Both the position numbers and the translations under genes were made by a program. The notes beneath the pieces are model-generated. The model worked only from the letters and a program-made list of their open reading frames with translations, had not been told where the DNA came from and did not search any database. A stretch of 64,000 nt of DNA from Streptomyces zaomyceticus. GTDB lineage: Bacteria > Actinomycetota > Actinomycetes > Streptomycetales > Streptomycetaceae. This document shows positions 40,487-49,556 of the stretch, in pieces (within the stretch, counting starts at the first letter, position 1; each line of letters starts with the position of its first letter). The stretch spans positions 56,006-120,005 of the forward strand of contig NZ_BNBZ01000023.1 of the NCBI RefSeq assembly GCF_014656215.1, in the 5' to 3' direction.

Positions 40487-41722
40487 TCAGCCGCCCGCGA
40501 CCTCGGCCAGGTACGCGGACGTCTTCTCCGGGTCGAAGAAGAAGTTCTCGAAGTCCGACGGGTCGTTGAAGCCGTTCGCGAAGCGGTCGGCCACCGGCTG
40601 GAGCTCGCCCGCGGCGCCGAGCAGGTTCAGGACGTGCTCCGGCGGGACGCCCAGCATCGCGTTGGTCCACTTGGTGACGTGCTGGGCCGTGTTCCAGTAG
40701 CGGTCGAAGGCGGACTGCATCCACTCCTCGTCGAACGGCCGGTCGCCGTGCTCGACGATCGCCGCCAGGTACGCGGCGGCGCACTTCGACGCCGAGTTGG
40801 AGCCCTGGCCGGTGATCGGGTCGTTGGCGACGACCACGTCGGCGACGCCGAGGACCAGACCGCCGCCGGGCAGCCGGCCGATCGGGTTGCGGACCGTCGG
40901 CGCGTACCGGCCGGCCAGCGTGCCGCCCGCGTCGGTCAGTTCGACCCTGGTGGCGCGCGCGTACTCCCAGGGCGTGAACTTCTCCATCAGCTCCAGGGTC
41001 AGCGACAGGTGCTCCGCCGGGTCCTTGACGCCCTGGAAGGCGTCGAGCGGGCCGCCGGGAACACCCTCCCAGAAGAGGATGTCGGCGCGGCCGCCCGTCG
41101 TCAGGGTCGGCATCACGAAGAGTTCGCCGACGCCCGGGACCAGGTTGCAGCGGACCGCGTCGAAGTCCGGGTGCTCGGGGCGCGGGCCGAGACCGTGGAC
41201 GTACGCGACGGCCAGCGCGCGCTGCGGCGCGTCGTACGGCGAACGGGAGGCGTCCCGGCCGAACATGGAGACCAGCTCGCCCTTGCCCGCCGCCACCAGC
41301 ACCAGGTCGTAGCTGCGGGAGAAGTAGTCCAGGTCGCTCACCGCGGCGCCGTGTATCACCAGCTGGCCGCCGCGCTGGGCGAAGGTCTCCATCCAGCCGG
41401 CCATCTTCACCCGCTGGTCGACGGACTGCGCGTACCCGTCGAGCTTCCCGACCCAGTCGATCGCCCGGCCGCCGTCCGGGGCGGCGACGGAGACGCCGAG
41501 GCCCTCGATCCTCGGGGCCTGGGACTCCCAGAAGTTGAGGCCGAGGTCCCGCTCGTGCTGGAGCGCGGTGTCGAACATGCACTGGGTGGACATGACCCGG
41601 CCGGACCGGATCTCGTCCGCCGTCCGGTTCGACATGAGGGTGACCTCGTACCCCTGCGACTGGAGTCCGAGAGCGAGCTGCAGACCGGACTGGCCGGCGC
41701 CGACTATGAGTATCTTCCGCAT
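40487..41722 (-). CDS. StyA-like FAD-dependent monooxygenase
   Basis: The 411-residue flavoprotein has the Rossmann start KILIVGAGQSGLQLALGL (GxGxxG), a mid-protein DLVLVAAGKGELVSMFG, and the second FAD motif LGVADVVVANDPITGQGSN with Asp. This matches the styrene monooxygenase oxygenase subunit family, which needs a separate FAD reductase (none seen nearby). It is the last gene of a conservon, 29 bp after the GTPase gene; other conservons end in a cytochrome P450. Substrate unknown. Confidence 0.82.
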   Translation of the reverse strand: MRKILIVGAGQSGLQLALGLQSQGYEVTLMSNRTADEIRSGRVMSTQCMFDTALQHERDLGLNFWESQAPRIEGLGVSVAAPDGGRAIDWVGKLDGYAQSVDQRVKMAGWMETFAQRGGQLVIHGAAVSDLDYFSRSYDLVLVAAGKGELVSMFGRDASRSPYDAPQRALAVAYVHGLGPRPEHPDFDAVRCNLVPGVGELFVMPTLTTGGRADILFWEGVPGGPLDAFQGVKDPAEHLSLTLELMEKFTPWEYARATRVELTDAGGTLAGRYAPTVRNPIGRLPGGGLVLGVADVVVANDPITGQGSNSASKCAAAYLAAIVEHGDRPFDEEWMQSAFDRYWNTAQHVTKWTNAMLGVPPEHVLNLLGAAGELQPVADRFANGFNDPSDFENFFFDPEKTSAYLAEVAGG

Positions 41723-41751
41723 GGGTGGTGCTCCTGGCGTGACGGGGAGGA

Positions 41752-42474
41752 CTATTCGGGGGTGGCTTCGAGGGCGTGCGCGACCATCGCGAGCAGGCTC
41801 TCGACCACGCTGTACCGCTTGCGCGCGTCCATGATCACCACGGGCACGTGCGAGGGCACGGTCAGAGCCTCCCTGACGTCGTCCGCCTCGAACAGCTCGG
41901 TGCCCTCGAAGTGGTTGACGGCCACGATGTACGGCAGTCCGCAGCTCTCGAAGTAGTCGAGCGCCGGGAAGCAGTCCGTGAGCCGCCGGGTGTCGGCGAG
42001 CACGATCGCGCCGATCGCCCCGCGCACCAGGTCGTCCCACATGAACCAGAAGCGCTGCTGTCCCGGCGTACCGAAGACGTACAGCACCAGGTCGTTGTCG
42101 AGCGTGATCCGGCCGAAGTCCATCGCCACCGTGGTGGTGAGCTTGTCCGGCGTGGCGGTGAGGTCGTCCGTCTCCTCGCTCGCCCGGGTCATCAGCGCCT
42201 CCGTCTGGAGCGGAGTGATCTCCGAGACGGCGCGGACGAAGGTGGTCTTGCCCACGCCGAAGCCGCCCGCGACGACGATCTTCGTGGCTATCGGGGCACG
42301 GGTGTGGTCGAGCTGCCAGTCCTGGGCGCCGTCCTCGGCGTCCGGGGCGGAGGCGTTCGCGCCGTCGGTATCCCGTTGGAAGAGATCGACCTCGGGAGCC
42401 TGGGGCTGTGCGGGAATGCCCGTCACCGCCGGTGAATCGGAGACGGCGGAGGCGTCAGAGACGACGGAGTCCAC
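41752..42474 (-). CDS. conservon GTP-binding protein (CvnD type)
   Basis: The 240-residue small GTPase-like protein has a 55-residue unstructured N-terminus, P-loop GGFGVGKTTFV near residue 70, FGTPGQQRFWFMWD as the switch II DxxG-like region (the Asp is replaced, GTPG), and IVAVNHFEG in place of NKxD. It is the output GTPase of the kinase-roadblock-DUF742-GTPase conservon. It overlaps the DUF742 gene by 20 bp. Confidence 0.9.
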   Translation of the reverse strand: MDSVVSDASAVSDSPAVTGIPAQPQAPEVDLFQRDTDGANASAPDAEDGAQDWQLDHTRAPIATKIVVAGGFGVGKTTFVRAVSEITPLQTEALMTRASEETDDLTATPDKLTTTVAMDFGRITLDNDLVLYVFGTPGQQRFWFMWDDLVRGAIGAIVLADTRRLTDCFPALDYFESCGLPYIVAVNHFEGTELFEADDVREALTVPSHVPVVIMDARKRYSVVESLLAMVAHALEATPE

Positions 42475-42877
42475 TCAGCACCCTTTCGAGGAGCGCGCGG
42501 TCGGGCTGGCCGGTGCCGTGACCGGTCCCGTACACACGGATCTTTCCCTGGTCGGCCAGGTCACTGAGCAGGACCCGGACGACCCCCAACGGCATCTTCA
42601 GAAGCGCCGAGATCTCCGCGACCGTCCGCATCCGGCGGCAGATCTCGACGATGGCCCGCATCTCCGGCATCAAGCCGCGGGCGCCGGGCCCGCCGTCCGT
42701 CAGGACCTTGCGCACGACGGGCGCTTCCAGCGCCGCCACGAAGGTCTCGACGAGCAGGACATGGCCGAAGCGGGTGCGCCCGCCGGTCAGCGAGTAGGGG
42801 CGCACGCGTGCGGGGCGGCGCCCGTCTCCCCGTATCGGCAGCCGGTGGGCGTGGAACCCCGGGGAAACAGACGTCAC
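42455..42877 (-). CDS. conservon DUF742 protein (CvnC type)
   Basis: The 140-residue DUF742 protein has RPYSLTGGRTR near residue 26, the wHTH-like EISALLKMPLGVVRVLLSDL and GKIRVY. It links the roadblock protein to the GTPase in the conservon. GTG 42877 overlaps the roadblock stop (GTGA). The insert after TGGRTR (VLLVETFVAALE) is normal for the family. Confidence 0.9.
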   Translation of the reverse strand: MTSVSPGFHAHRLPIRGDGRRPARVRPYSLTGGRTRFGHVLLVETFVAALEAPVVRKVLTDGGPGARGLMPEMRAIVEICRRMRTVAEISALLKMPLGVVRVLLSDLADQGKIRVYGTGHGTGQPDRALLERVLSGLRRL

Positions 42878-43365
42878 TGGGTGCTCTCCAACGATTTGCG
42901 CAGCTCGCTGCGGACTTCGGGGGTGAGTACGTGACCGGCGCGGCCCACGAAGAGCGCCATGTGGTACGCGACGACGCTCATGTCGCAGTCGGGCGTGGCG
43001 TGCACGCCGAGCAGCGAACCGTCGCTGATCGACATCACGAAGACGCTGCCCTCCTCCATCGCCACCATCGTCTGCTTGACCCCGCCACCGTCCATCAGCC
43101 GGGCGGCGCCGATGGTCAGGCTGCCGATCCCGGAGACGATGGTGGCCAGATCGGCGCTGGAGCCGCGTGGCCCGTCGGGACGGCCGGCTTCGGCGGCGAC
43201 CGTCGTGCTCTGCTGGGCGGCCGGGTCGGACGAGAGCAGCATCAGGCCGTCGGAGGAGACGACGGCGACCGAGCGGACGCCGGGCACCTCCTCCACCAGA
43301 TTCCCCAGCAGCCATTGCAGGTTGCGGGCTTCCGTGCTCAGTCCGAACGTTCCCGTCGCAGTCAA
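42874..43365 (-). CDS. conservon roadblock/LC7 protein (CvnB type)
   Basis: The 163-residue roadblock/LC7 protein (LQWLLGNLVEEVPGVRSVAV, SSDGLMLL, ATPDCDMSVVAYHMALF) is an MglB-like GTPase regulator. The start is a TTG at 43365 that overlaps the kinase stop (TTGA) and has GAGGAGG seven bases upstream, which decides it. A Pro/Gly/Ser insert follows the first strand pair. Confidence 0.88.
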   Translation of the reverse strand: MTATGTFGLSTEARNLQWLLGNLVEEVPGVRSVAVVSSDGLMLLSSDPAAQQSTTVAAEAGRPDGPRGSSADLATIVSGIGSLTIGAARLMDGGGVKQTMVAMEEGSVFVMSISDGSLLGVHATPDCDMSVVAYHMALFVGRAGHVLTPEVRSELRKSLESTQ

Positions 43366-46300
43366 CTGCGTGCCTCCTCGACTGTGTCCCCCGTCATCTC
43401 CTCTGTACGTGCGGTACTGCCGGCTTCTATCTGAGCCGTGTCCAACTCCGCCTCCACGTCGCGGCGCCCGGCCTTGGCGCCCTGGTGGAAGCCGCCGAGG
43501 CGGCGGCGCAGGGCCTCCGCGTCCACGCCGCCCTGACGGGGGGTGGCGGCGGCGCCGGCGGGACGGACCACCTGCGGGGTGCGCTTGGGCAGGCCCTTGT
43601 CGGTGACCCGCTCCCACTGTGCGGAACGCGGCCCGGGAACCGGCTGGTCGGGGACCGGCTCCTGGACGGACGGGGCCGTGGGCTCCGTGCGGTGCGGCTC
43701 GGGTTCCGTGTGTACGGGTTCCGCGTGTACGGGCTCCGCCTGCCGGGGTCCGGCGTGCGGCGCGGGGTCTGCGGCCACGTCGACGGCGCGCTCGTGGGCG
43801 TCCGGCTCCGGCGGCGGGTCGGGCAGCCGGACCTGGAGCGTGGTCTCGGAGACGGACTCGCCGAGGGCCGGGGGCTCTTCGTACGCGGGCGCGGGCTCGT
43901 ACGCCGAAGGCTCCGTCGGCTCGTACCCGGGCTCGGGCTCGTACGCGGGCTCCGGCTCGTGCGGGAGCTCCGCGGACGGCTCCGCGGCGGGTGCCTGCTC
44001 CGGTGCGGGTGCGGGCGTCACGTCCGGGGCCGGCTCCCGCTGCTCCTTCGCCGCGTTCACCTCCGCCGCCAGGAACGCCCGCTCCGCCGCCTCCACCAGG
44101 GGGTCGATCCCCGGGTCCGCGAGCGGGTCGCGGTTCCGGGACTGCAGCGTGTTGGAGTTGGCCTCCGCGACCGAGCCGGGCAGCTGGATCGCGGGGGCGC
44201 CGCCCGACACCCGTACGGGCTCCGACACGGAGGTCGGCGGGGAGGTCGGAAGCAGGGGTTCCGGCAGGACCACCACGGCCGCCGTGCCACCCGGCTTCTG
44301 CTCCCGCAGCTCGACGCGGACGCCGTGGCGGGCGGCGAGCAGCGCGATGACGCGCATGCCGAGCCCCTCGCCCTCGAAAGCGGCCGGATCGGCCTCGGCC
44401 AGGCGCGCGTTGAGCTCGGCGAGCCGGGAGGCGGTCATGCCGATGCCCGCGTCCTGGACGGAGAGCATCACCTCGCCGGTCTCCAGGAGCCAGCCGGAGA
44501 GCTGGACCTCGGCGTCGGGCGGCGAGAAGGAGGTGGCGTTCTCCAGGAGTTCCGCGATCAGGTGGCTCAGGTCGTCCGCGGCGAAGCCGGCGATCTGGGC
44601 GTGCGGCGGCAGCGACTGGATGGTGACCCGCTCGTACCGCTCGATCTCGCTGACGGCGGCGCGCAGGACGTCGACGAGCGGGACCGGCCCCGCGTGGCCG
44701 TGGACGTGCTCGTGGCCGGCGAGGACGAGGAGGTTCTCGCTGTGGCGGCGCATGACGGTCGCCATGTGGTCGAGCTTGAAGAGGGTCGCGAGGCGGTCCG
44801 GGTCCTGCTCGCGCTCCTCCAGCTTCTCGATGACGCCGAGCTGCCGCTCGACGAGCCCGAGGCTGCGCAGCGAGAGGTTGACGAAGGTGTGGTGGACGGT
44901 GCTCCTGAGCCGTTCCAGGTCGGCGGTGAGGAGCGCGACCCTGCCCTGGAGTTCGGCCCGCTGGGTGGCGAGCTCGGCGCCGAGGGACTCCTTGGCGGCG
45001 GCCAGGTCGGCCCGGTCGTCGGTGAGGCGCTCGGTCCGGGCGGCGAGCCCGGAGAGCTTGCCGTGCAGGGTGTTGAGGGAGCGGACGACCTGGGCGAACT
45101 CGTCGTTGCGGCCGGTGAAGCGGACCGGCTCCGCTTCCGGCTCCTGCGCGGCGGCGAGCCGGGCGGCGCCGATGCGCAGGACGGCGAGCGGCCGGGTGAG
45201 GGTCCGGGCGACGTAGGTGGAGATGCCGATCGCGACGATCAGACAGCCGCCGAGGAACGCGATCCGCAGTTCGAGGGCGGTGACGTCGTCGTCGCGGAGC
45301 GCGCCGAGCCGTTCGACCCGCTCGGTGGCGAGGGCGGACTCGACGCCGCGCATCTGCTCGATGCGGGCGGAGAGGGCGGACTCCAGGCCGGCCGGGTCGG
45401 TCTCGCGCTCGGTCTCCGTCAGCCGGGGCTGGTCGGTGAGGGAGGCGAGCGAACGCTCGGCGCTCTTGACGTCGGGGCCCGCCACGGTGGCCGCGAGGGA
45501 GTCGCGGGCGGCGGAGCCCGCGGCCTGGTCGAAGTCGCCGAGAGCGGCGAGCTCGCGGACCCGGGCCTGCTGGGCGGCGGCGGTGAGGGCGTCGCGGGCC
45601 CGGTCTGCCTCGGCGGCGCCCTCGGGCACGTCGGGGACGTAGGTGCCGGTCTCGGGGTCGTAGTGGACTTCCCCGGTGGGCTCGGGCTGGTGCACGGAGA
45701 GCGCGGCGAGGAGCAGACCGCGGGCGGCGGAGGCCTGCTCGACGGCCCGGCCGAGGGCGGCGGGGGCACGGGTGGCCTCGGTGAGCGCGGCGTCGGAGGC
45801 GCGGGCCGGGGTCTTGTCGGCCAGTTCGTCGGCGAGTGCCTGGAGCTTGGTGATGACCTCCGAGTACGCCCGGTGGGCCTCCAGGGCCGTTCCCTTGCCC
45901 GTGAGGGCGGTACGGCGGACGGAGGGGACGCCCGCGAGGTCGCGGCGGAGCTCGGCGGAGGCGCCGGGGCGGATCTCGTCTATCTGCCGGTCGACCCGGG
46001 TGGAACGGGTGCTGGTGACCTGGCGCTTGTTCTTGGCGTCGCCGCTCTGGTTGTCACGGCCCGCGGCGATGTAGGCGACGACCTCGTCGCGCTCGTCGGC
46101 GAGGGAGTGGGCCAGGGTGACGGCCTGCCGGTCGAGTTCGGCGAGGGTGACCAGGCGCTGGGAGTCCGTGAGGTCGGCGGAGGCGGCGAGGATCGCGGGG
46201 GCTCCGGCGGCGAGGACCGTGATGCCGACGAGGGCGACGCCGGCGACCAGCCGGTTGCGGACGCGCTTGGGGCGTCCGGCGGGAGGCTGGGGCTGGGCCG

Positions 46301-46427
46301 TGGCCTGGGGGTGCGCCTGCGCGGTGGGCGCGGTCACGGCGCCGTCCGGGGTCGGCGCTGCACCGGGGGTCTGGCTCCGCGTGCCGTTCTTGCTCCGAGG
46401 CCGCTTCATCTGCACCGGTGCTCGCAT
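43362..46427 (-). CDS. conservon sensor histidine kinase (CvnA type) with nitrate-sensor-like domain
   Basis: The 1021-residue kinase has a Pro/Gln/Ala-rich start, TM1 (LVAGVALVGITVLAAGAPAI), a large extracytoplasmic nitrate/nitrite-sensing-type helical domain to about residue 375, TM2 (LRIAFLGGCLIVAIGISTYV), HAMP, and an atypical dimerisation region lacking a standard H-box. The ATPase domain has LIAELLENATSFSPPD and QDAGIGMT then EGLGMRVIALLAARHGV. The last 330 residues are disordered with EPxYEPEPGYEP-like repeats. ATG 46427 was chosen; 46448 is possible. It heads the conservon operon. Confidence 0.9.
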   Translation of the reverse strand: MRAPVQMKRPRSKNGTRSQTPGAAPTPDGAVTAPTAQAHPQATAQPQPPAGRPKRVRNRLVAGVALVGITVLAAGAPAILAASADLTDSQRLVTLAELDRQAVTLAHSLADERDEVVAYIAAGRDNQSGDAKNKRQVTSTRSTRVDRQIDEIRPGASAELRRDLAGVPSVRRTALTGKGTALEAHRAYSEVITKLQALADELADKTPARASDAALTEATRAPAALGRAVEQASAARGLLLAALSVHQPEPTGEVHYDPETGTYVPDVPEGAAEADRARDALTAAAQQARVRELAALGDFDQAAGSAARDSLAATVAGPDVKSAERSLASLTDQPRLTETERETDPAGLESALSARIEQMRGVESALATERVERLGALRDDDVTALELRIAFLGGCLIVAIGISTYVARTLTRPLAVLRIGAARLAAAQEPEAEPVRFTGRNDEFAQVVRSLNTLHGKLSGLAARTERLTDDRADLAAAKESLGAELATQRAELQGRVALLTADLERLRSTVHHTFVNLSLRSLGLVERQLGVIEKLEEREQDPDRLATLFKLDHMATVMRRHSENLLVLAGHEHVHGHAGPVPLVDVLRAAVSEIERYERVTIQSLPPHAQIAGFAADDLSHLIAELLENATSFSPPDAEVQLSGWLLETGEVMLSVQDAGIGMTASRLAELNARLAEADPAAFEGEGLGMRVIALLAARHGVRVELREQKPGGTAAVVVLPEPLLPTSPPTSVSEPVRVSGGAPAIQLPGSVAEANSNTLQSRNRDPLADPGIDPLVEAAERAFLAAEVNAAKEQREPAPDVTPAPAPEQAPAAEPSAELPHEPEPAYEPEPGYEPTEPSAYEPAPAYEEPPALGESVSETTLQVRLPDPPPEPDAHERAVDVAADPAPHAGPRQAEPVHAEPVHTEPEPHRTEPTAPSVQEPVPDQPVPGPRSAQWERVTDKGLPKRTPQVVRPAGAAATPRQGGVDAEALRRRLGGFHQGAKAGRRDVEAELDTAQIEAGSTARTEEMTGDTVEEARS

Positions 46428-46786
46428 TCTTGACTCGTCCGCCCACAAAGCAGAGGTGACGGCCGGTCACATGGAGCGCCCCCACCCCTGGTACGGCTTC
46501 CGACCATTCCAGCGCTTCTGGGAAGGGGGCGCGCATCGGCCGCTCCGCCACCCGAACGAGTGAACAACACTCATGAGTTGGCGAACAACTTCTCCGGGCG
46601 GCCTCCGGGGGTCCCGGAGGGCCCCCGGTTGGATCTTCCGGGCGGGCTTTGGCAGGATGCCCGCCCGCAGCTCCACGGAAGTGGTAGTTCCGCCTCCCTC
46701 GCGGCCCCGGCCGGTTTGGTACAGGCCTTTTCCCCTCATTTGCAGGTCCGGTGAAGGAGTGTGGCGGGCCGGGCACACTGGTTGCC
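46428..46786. other. divergent promoter region
   Basis: This gap lies between the conservon and the PP2C-like gene. It includes AACAACACTCATGAGTTGGCGAACAA-like AT-richer sequence at 46562-46590 (inverted ACTCATGAGT at its core) and a GGGGGTCCCGGAGGGCCCCC stem. No gene is seen. Confidence 0.45.
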
Positions 46787-47584
46787 ATGCGCAGCGATGT
46801 CGCCTCACTCCCCGGCAGCCCCGAACGCCCCAACGAGGACTGGGTGGCCGCCACTCCGCCCGCTCCGGGCGGCGGGGGAGCCGTCGTCCTCCTCGACGGC
46901 GTCACACCGCCCGCCGGTGATGACGGTTGTGTGCACGGCGTGCCGTGGTTCACCGCGCGGCTCGGTGGGGCTTTGACCGAACTGTCCGCTTCCCGGCCGG
47001 ACATGCCCCTGTCCGGGATCCTGTCGCTGGCAATCCGGCGCACCGCGGACGCCCACCGCGACACCTGTGACCTTTCTCACGTGCGTACGCCTCAGGCGAC
47101 CGTGGTGCTCGCCCGCTGGGACGAGACCTCGGTCGAGCACCTCGTCCTCTCCGACTCCGTCCTTCTCCTGGAGTCTCCGGACGGGGAGGTGCGGGCCGTC
47201 CTCGACGACCGGCTCGACCGGGTGCCGGACGAGATCCTGCGGTCCCTGGCGGCGACGGACCGGCTGCGGAACCGGGAGGGCGGCTTCTTCACGGCGGCGG
47301 CCGACCCGGCGGTCGCGGCGCGGGCGGTGACCGGAACGACCCCGCGGGCGGAGGTACGGTCCCTGGCCGCGCTCACGGACGGGGCGAGCCGCTGGGTCGA
47401 GCTGTTCGCCGAGGGCGACTGGACGGACTGCCTCACGGTCCTGCGCGAGGAGGGAGCGCCGGGCCTGCTGCACCGGGTGCGGGCGCTGGAGGCGGCGGAC
47501 GAACAGGCGGGCGGGGCGCGCCGCTGGAAGCTGCACGACGACGCCTCGGCGGCCTACGTGGAGCTGCTCAGCCCTCGGACCTGA
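46787..47584 (+). CDS. PP2C-like protein phosphatase family protein
   Basis: The 265-residue protein starts like PP2C enzymes: SPERPNEDWVAATPP and VVLLDGVTPPAGDDG (the metal Asp of motif II), with LSDSVLLLESPDG for the second metal strand and LAALTDGASRWVELF for motif VIII. Some metal residues of canonical PP2C are not all identifiable, so activity is likely but unproven. It converges with and overlaps the MarR gene by 17 bp. Confidence 0.75.
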   Translation: MRSDVASLPGSPERPNEDWVAATPPAPGGGGAVVLLDGVTPPAGDDGCVHGVPWFTARLGGALTELSASRPDMPLSGILSLAIRRTADAHRDTCDLSHVRTPQATVVLARWDETSVEHLVLSDSVLLLESPDGEVRAVLDDRLDRVPDEILRSLAATDRLRNREGGFFTAAADPAVAARAVTGTTPRAEVRSLAALTDGASRWVELFAEGDWTDCLTVLREEGAPGLLHRVRALEAADEQAGGARRWKLHDDASAAYVELLSPRT

Positions 47585-48368
47585 CGTTGAAGTGGTTGAG
47601 GAGGCGGGCGAGTTCGGCGACCTCGGCGCGGTCCCAGTCGGCGAGCTTGCGGACGTACCGCTCGCGCCGGGCGTCCCGTACGTGCCGGAAGCGGTTGCGG
47701 CCCTCCTCGGTGAGCCGGACCAGCGAGGCGCGTCCGTCGGCGGGGTCGGGGTCGCGGGCGACGAGCCCGAGGTCCTCCAGGGCCCGGAGCTGCCGGCTCA
47801 TGGTGGCCTTGCCGACCCCGAAGTACCCGGCGAGTTCGGTGGCCCGCTGGGGGCCGGCGTCGTCGAGCCGGACGAAGAGCCCGTAGGCGGCGGGTTCCAG
47901 CTCGGGGTGGACCTCACGGGCCATCTCGCCGGACTGGGCGCGGGCGCGCCGCAGGAACACGGCGAGCTCCCGCTCCAGTGCGAGGAACTCCCGGTCGACC
48001 CCGCCGGCCGGGGCGCCCTGCCCTGCCGGGGCGGCCTGCCCGCCCGTGACGGCCGGCACGTCCGGTCCGGCCCCCACGGCGGCCGGGACGCCAGGTGCAC
48101 GCTCGGCGGCCCGGACATCCGGTGCGCCCCCGGCGGGCGGGACGTCCGGTCCGCCCCCGGCGGCGGGGACATCCGGTCCGGCCGCTCCGGGCGGGACGCC
48201 CGGCCCCACCGCCCCGGCGGGAGGGACGCCCCGGCCCTCGCCGGCGGCCCGGGGGACCCGGCCTTCACTTCCCGTACCGCTTCCGCGCACGTCAGCACCT
48301 CCCACACGTCCTCCGGCGACCTCCCGACGGCTTTCCGGCCGCTGAAAGTTTCTTCCGGCCGAGGCCAT
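47568..48368 (-). CDS. MarR regulator with long repetitive N-terminal region
   Basis: The last 155 residues are a normal MarR protein: ELAVFLRRARAQSGEMAREV, winged HTH ELAGYFGVGKATMSRQLRAL, wing ARDPDPADGRASLVRLTEEG. The first 110 residues are a low-complexity stretch of imperfect GGGPDVPPAG-type repeats. ATG 48368 has GAAGGAG eight bases upstream, so the extension is really translated; no internal start near the MarR part has such a site. A fusion of this kind is unusual in this family. The targets may be the diverging lysozyme gene or itself. Confidence 0.85.
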   Translation of the reverse strand: MASAGRNFQRPESRREVAGGRVGGADVRGSGTGSEGRVPRAAGEGRGVPPAGAVGPGVPPGAAGPDVPAAGGGPDVPPAGGAPDVRAAERAPGVPAAVGAGPDVPAVTGGQAAPAGQGAPAGGVDREFLALERELAVFLRRARAQSGEMAREVHPELEPAAYGLFVRLDDAGPQRATELAGYFGVGKATMSRQLRALEDLGLVARDPDPADGRASLVRLTEEGRNRFRHVRDARRERYVRKLADWDRAEVAELARLLNHFNVRSEG

Positions 48369-48535
48369 CGCCGCAGCTCCTTCAGTATTTCGCAGGAGTA
48401 GACCAACGGCGGCATCCGGACCCCCTTCCGCCCACCGGGTCTACGTGCGTAGCGTCGTCCCCGGCGTCAGCGCTGACATGTCCACACCAGGACTGTCGAC
48501 ATCGCTCCCCCCACCGAGCCTTTCGGAGGCACGCA

Positions 48536-49366
48536 ATGCGTGTGCACAGATCCGGAACGACCCTCGCCGGTGCCGCCCTCGCGGCACTGGCCCTCCTCCT
48601 CCCCCTCGCCGGGCACGCCGGAGCCGTCCAGGACCCGGGCGTCCGGAAGGTGCCCGCGCGGGGCACCGCCAGCATGGGCATGGGGGTTCTCGCGCACGAC
48701 GGCCAGGGCTCCTCCCCCGGCGGCGTCTCGGTCCAGGCCGTCCAGACGGAAGGTGTGGACGTCTCCAGCCACCAGGGGAACGTGGCCTGGTCCACGCTGT
48801 GGAACAGCGGAGTCAAGTGGGCCTACGTCAAGGCGACGGAGGGCACGTACTACAAGAACACCTACTTCAACCAGCAGTACACCGGCTCGTACAACGTCGG
48901 CATGATCCGGGGCACGTACCACTTCGCGACCCCCGACACGACGACCGGTGCGGCCCAGGCCGACTACTTCGTAAACAACGGCGGCGGCTGGTCGAAGGAC
49001 GGCCGGACCCTGCCGGGGGTGCTCGACATCGAGTGGAACCCGTACGGCGCCACCTGCTACGGCAAGACCCAGGCCGGGATGGTGGCCTGGATCCGCGACT
49101 TCGTGAACCGCTACAAGGCGCGCACCGGGCGGGACGCCGTCATCTACACGGCGACCAGCTGGTGGACCCAGTGCACCGGCAACTCATCCGCCTTCGCCGC
49201 GACCAACCCGCTGTGGATCGCGCGGTACGCCGCTTCGGTGGGCGAACTCCCGGCCGGCTGGCAGTACTACACGATGTGGCAGTACACCTCCTCCGGCCCG
49301 ACGGTCGGCGACCACAACCACTTCAACGGCGACCTCTCGCGGGTGCAGGCGCTCGCCAACGGCTGA
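48536..49366 (+). CDS. GH25 lysozyme, secreted
   Basis: The 276-residue N-acetylmuramidase has a signal peptide (TTLAGAALAALALLLPLAGH ending HAGA) and a GH25 barrel from about residue 70: GVDVSSHQG (first Asp), KATEGTYYKN, GTYHFA, GVLDIEWN (catalytic Asp/Glu), and YTATSWW. It is close to Streptomyces cellosyl-like lysozymes, which also cleave O-acetylated peptidoglycan. ATG 48536 with GGAGG upstream. It lies back to back with the MarR gene. Confidence 0.93.
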   Translation: MRVHRSGTTLAGAALAALALLLPLAGHAGAVQDPGVRKVPARGTASMGMGVLAHDGQGSSPGGVSVQAVQTEGVDVSSHQGNVAWSTLWNSGVKWAYVKATEGTYYKNTYFNQQYTGSYNVGMIRGTYHFATPDTTTGAAQADYFVNNGGGWSKDGRTLPGVLDIEWNPYGATCYGKTQAGMVAWIRDFVNRYKARTGRDAVIYTATSWWTQCTGNSSAFAATNPLWIARYAASVGELPAGWQYYTMWQYTSSGPTVGDHNHFNGDLSRVQALANG

Positions 49367-49384
49367 CGTTCCCGCACGTACGAC

Positions 49385-49413
49385 GGCTCCCGGGTGTGCG
49401 GCACCCCGGGGGC
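49385..49413 (+). terminator. terminator of the lysozyme gene
   Basis: GGCTCCCGGG and CCCCGGGGGCC pair around a TGTGCGGCA loop, 19 bases after the stop. Confidence 0.6.
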
Positions 49414-49445
49414 CGCTTCGGCTTTTCCGGCCCACCCCCTTGCCT

Positions 49446-49461
49446 ATTGGTATGGACCAAT
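49446..49461. promoter_or_regulatory. DasR-like operator (dre) before the LPMO gene
   Basis: ATTGGTATGGACCAAT is a 16-bp near-palindrome that matches the dre consensus ACTGGTCTAGACCAGT at 12 of 16 positions, including both TGGT/ACCA halves. It lies 95 bp before the start of a chitin-active LPMO gene, a class of gene known to be under DasR control. Confidence 0.6.
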
Positions 49462-49556
49462 GCGAGGCTCTACGGCGATCGCCCGGGATTCAACTTCCGT
49501 GTGCTCAGCGCGCGTTGCTCGTCCGTCCTCCCCCACGCACGAGAGAGAGCCCCCCC

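Noticed and set aside
43167..46433. 1088-residue plus-strand frame opposite the conservon kinase
   Set aside because: Antisense shadow; composition is Gly/Arg/Leu-rich without domains, while the minus strand encodes a complete kinase.
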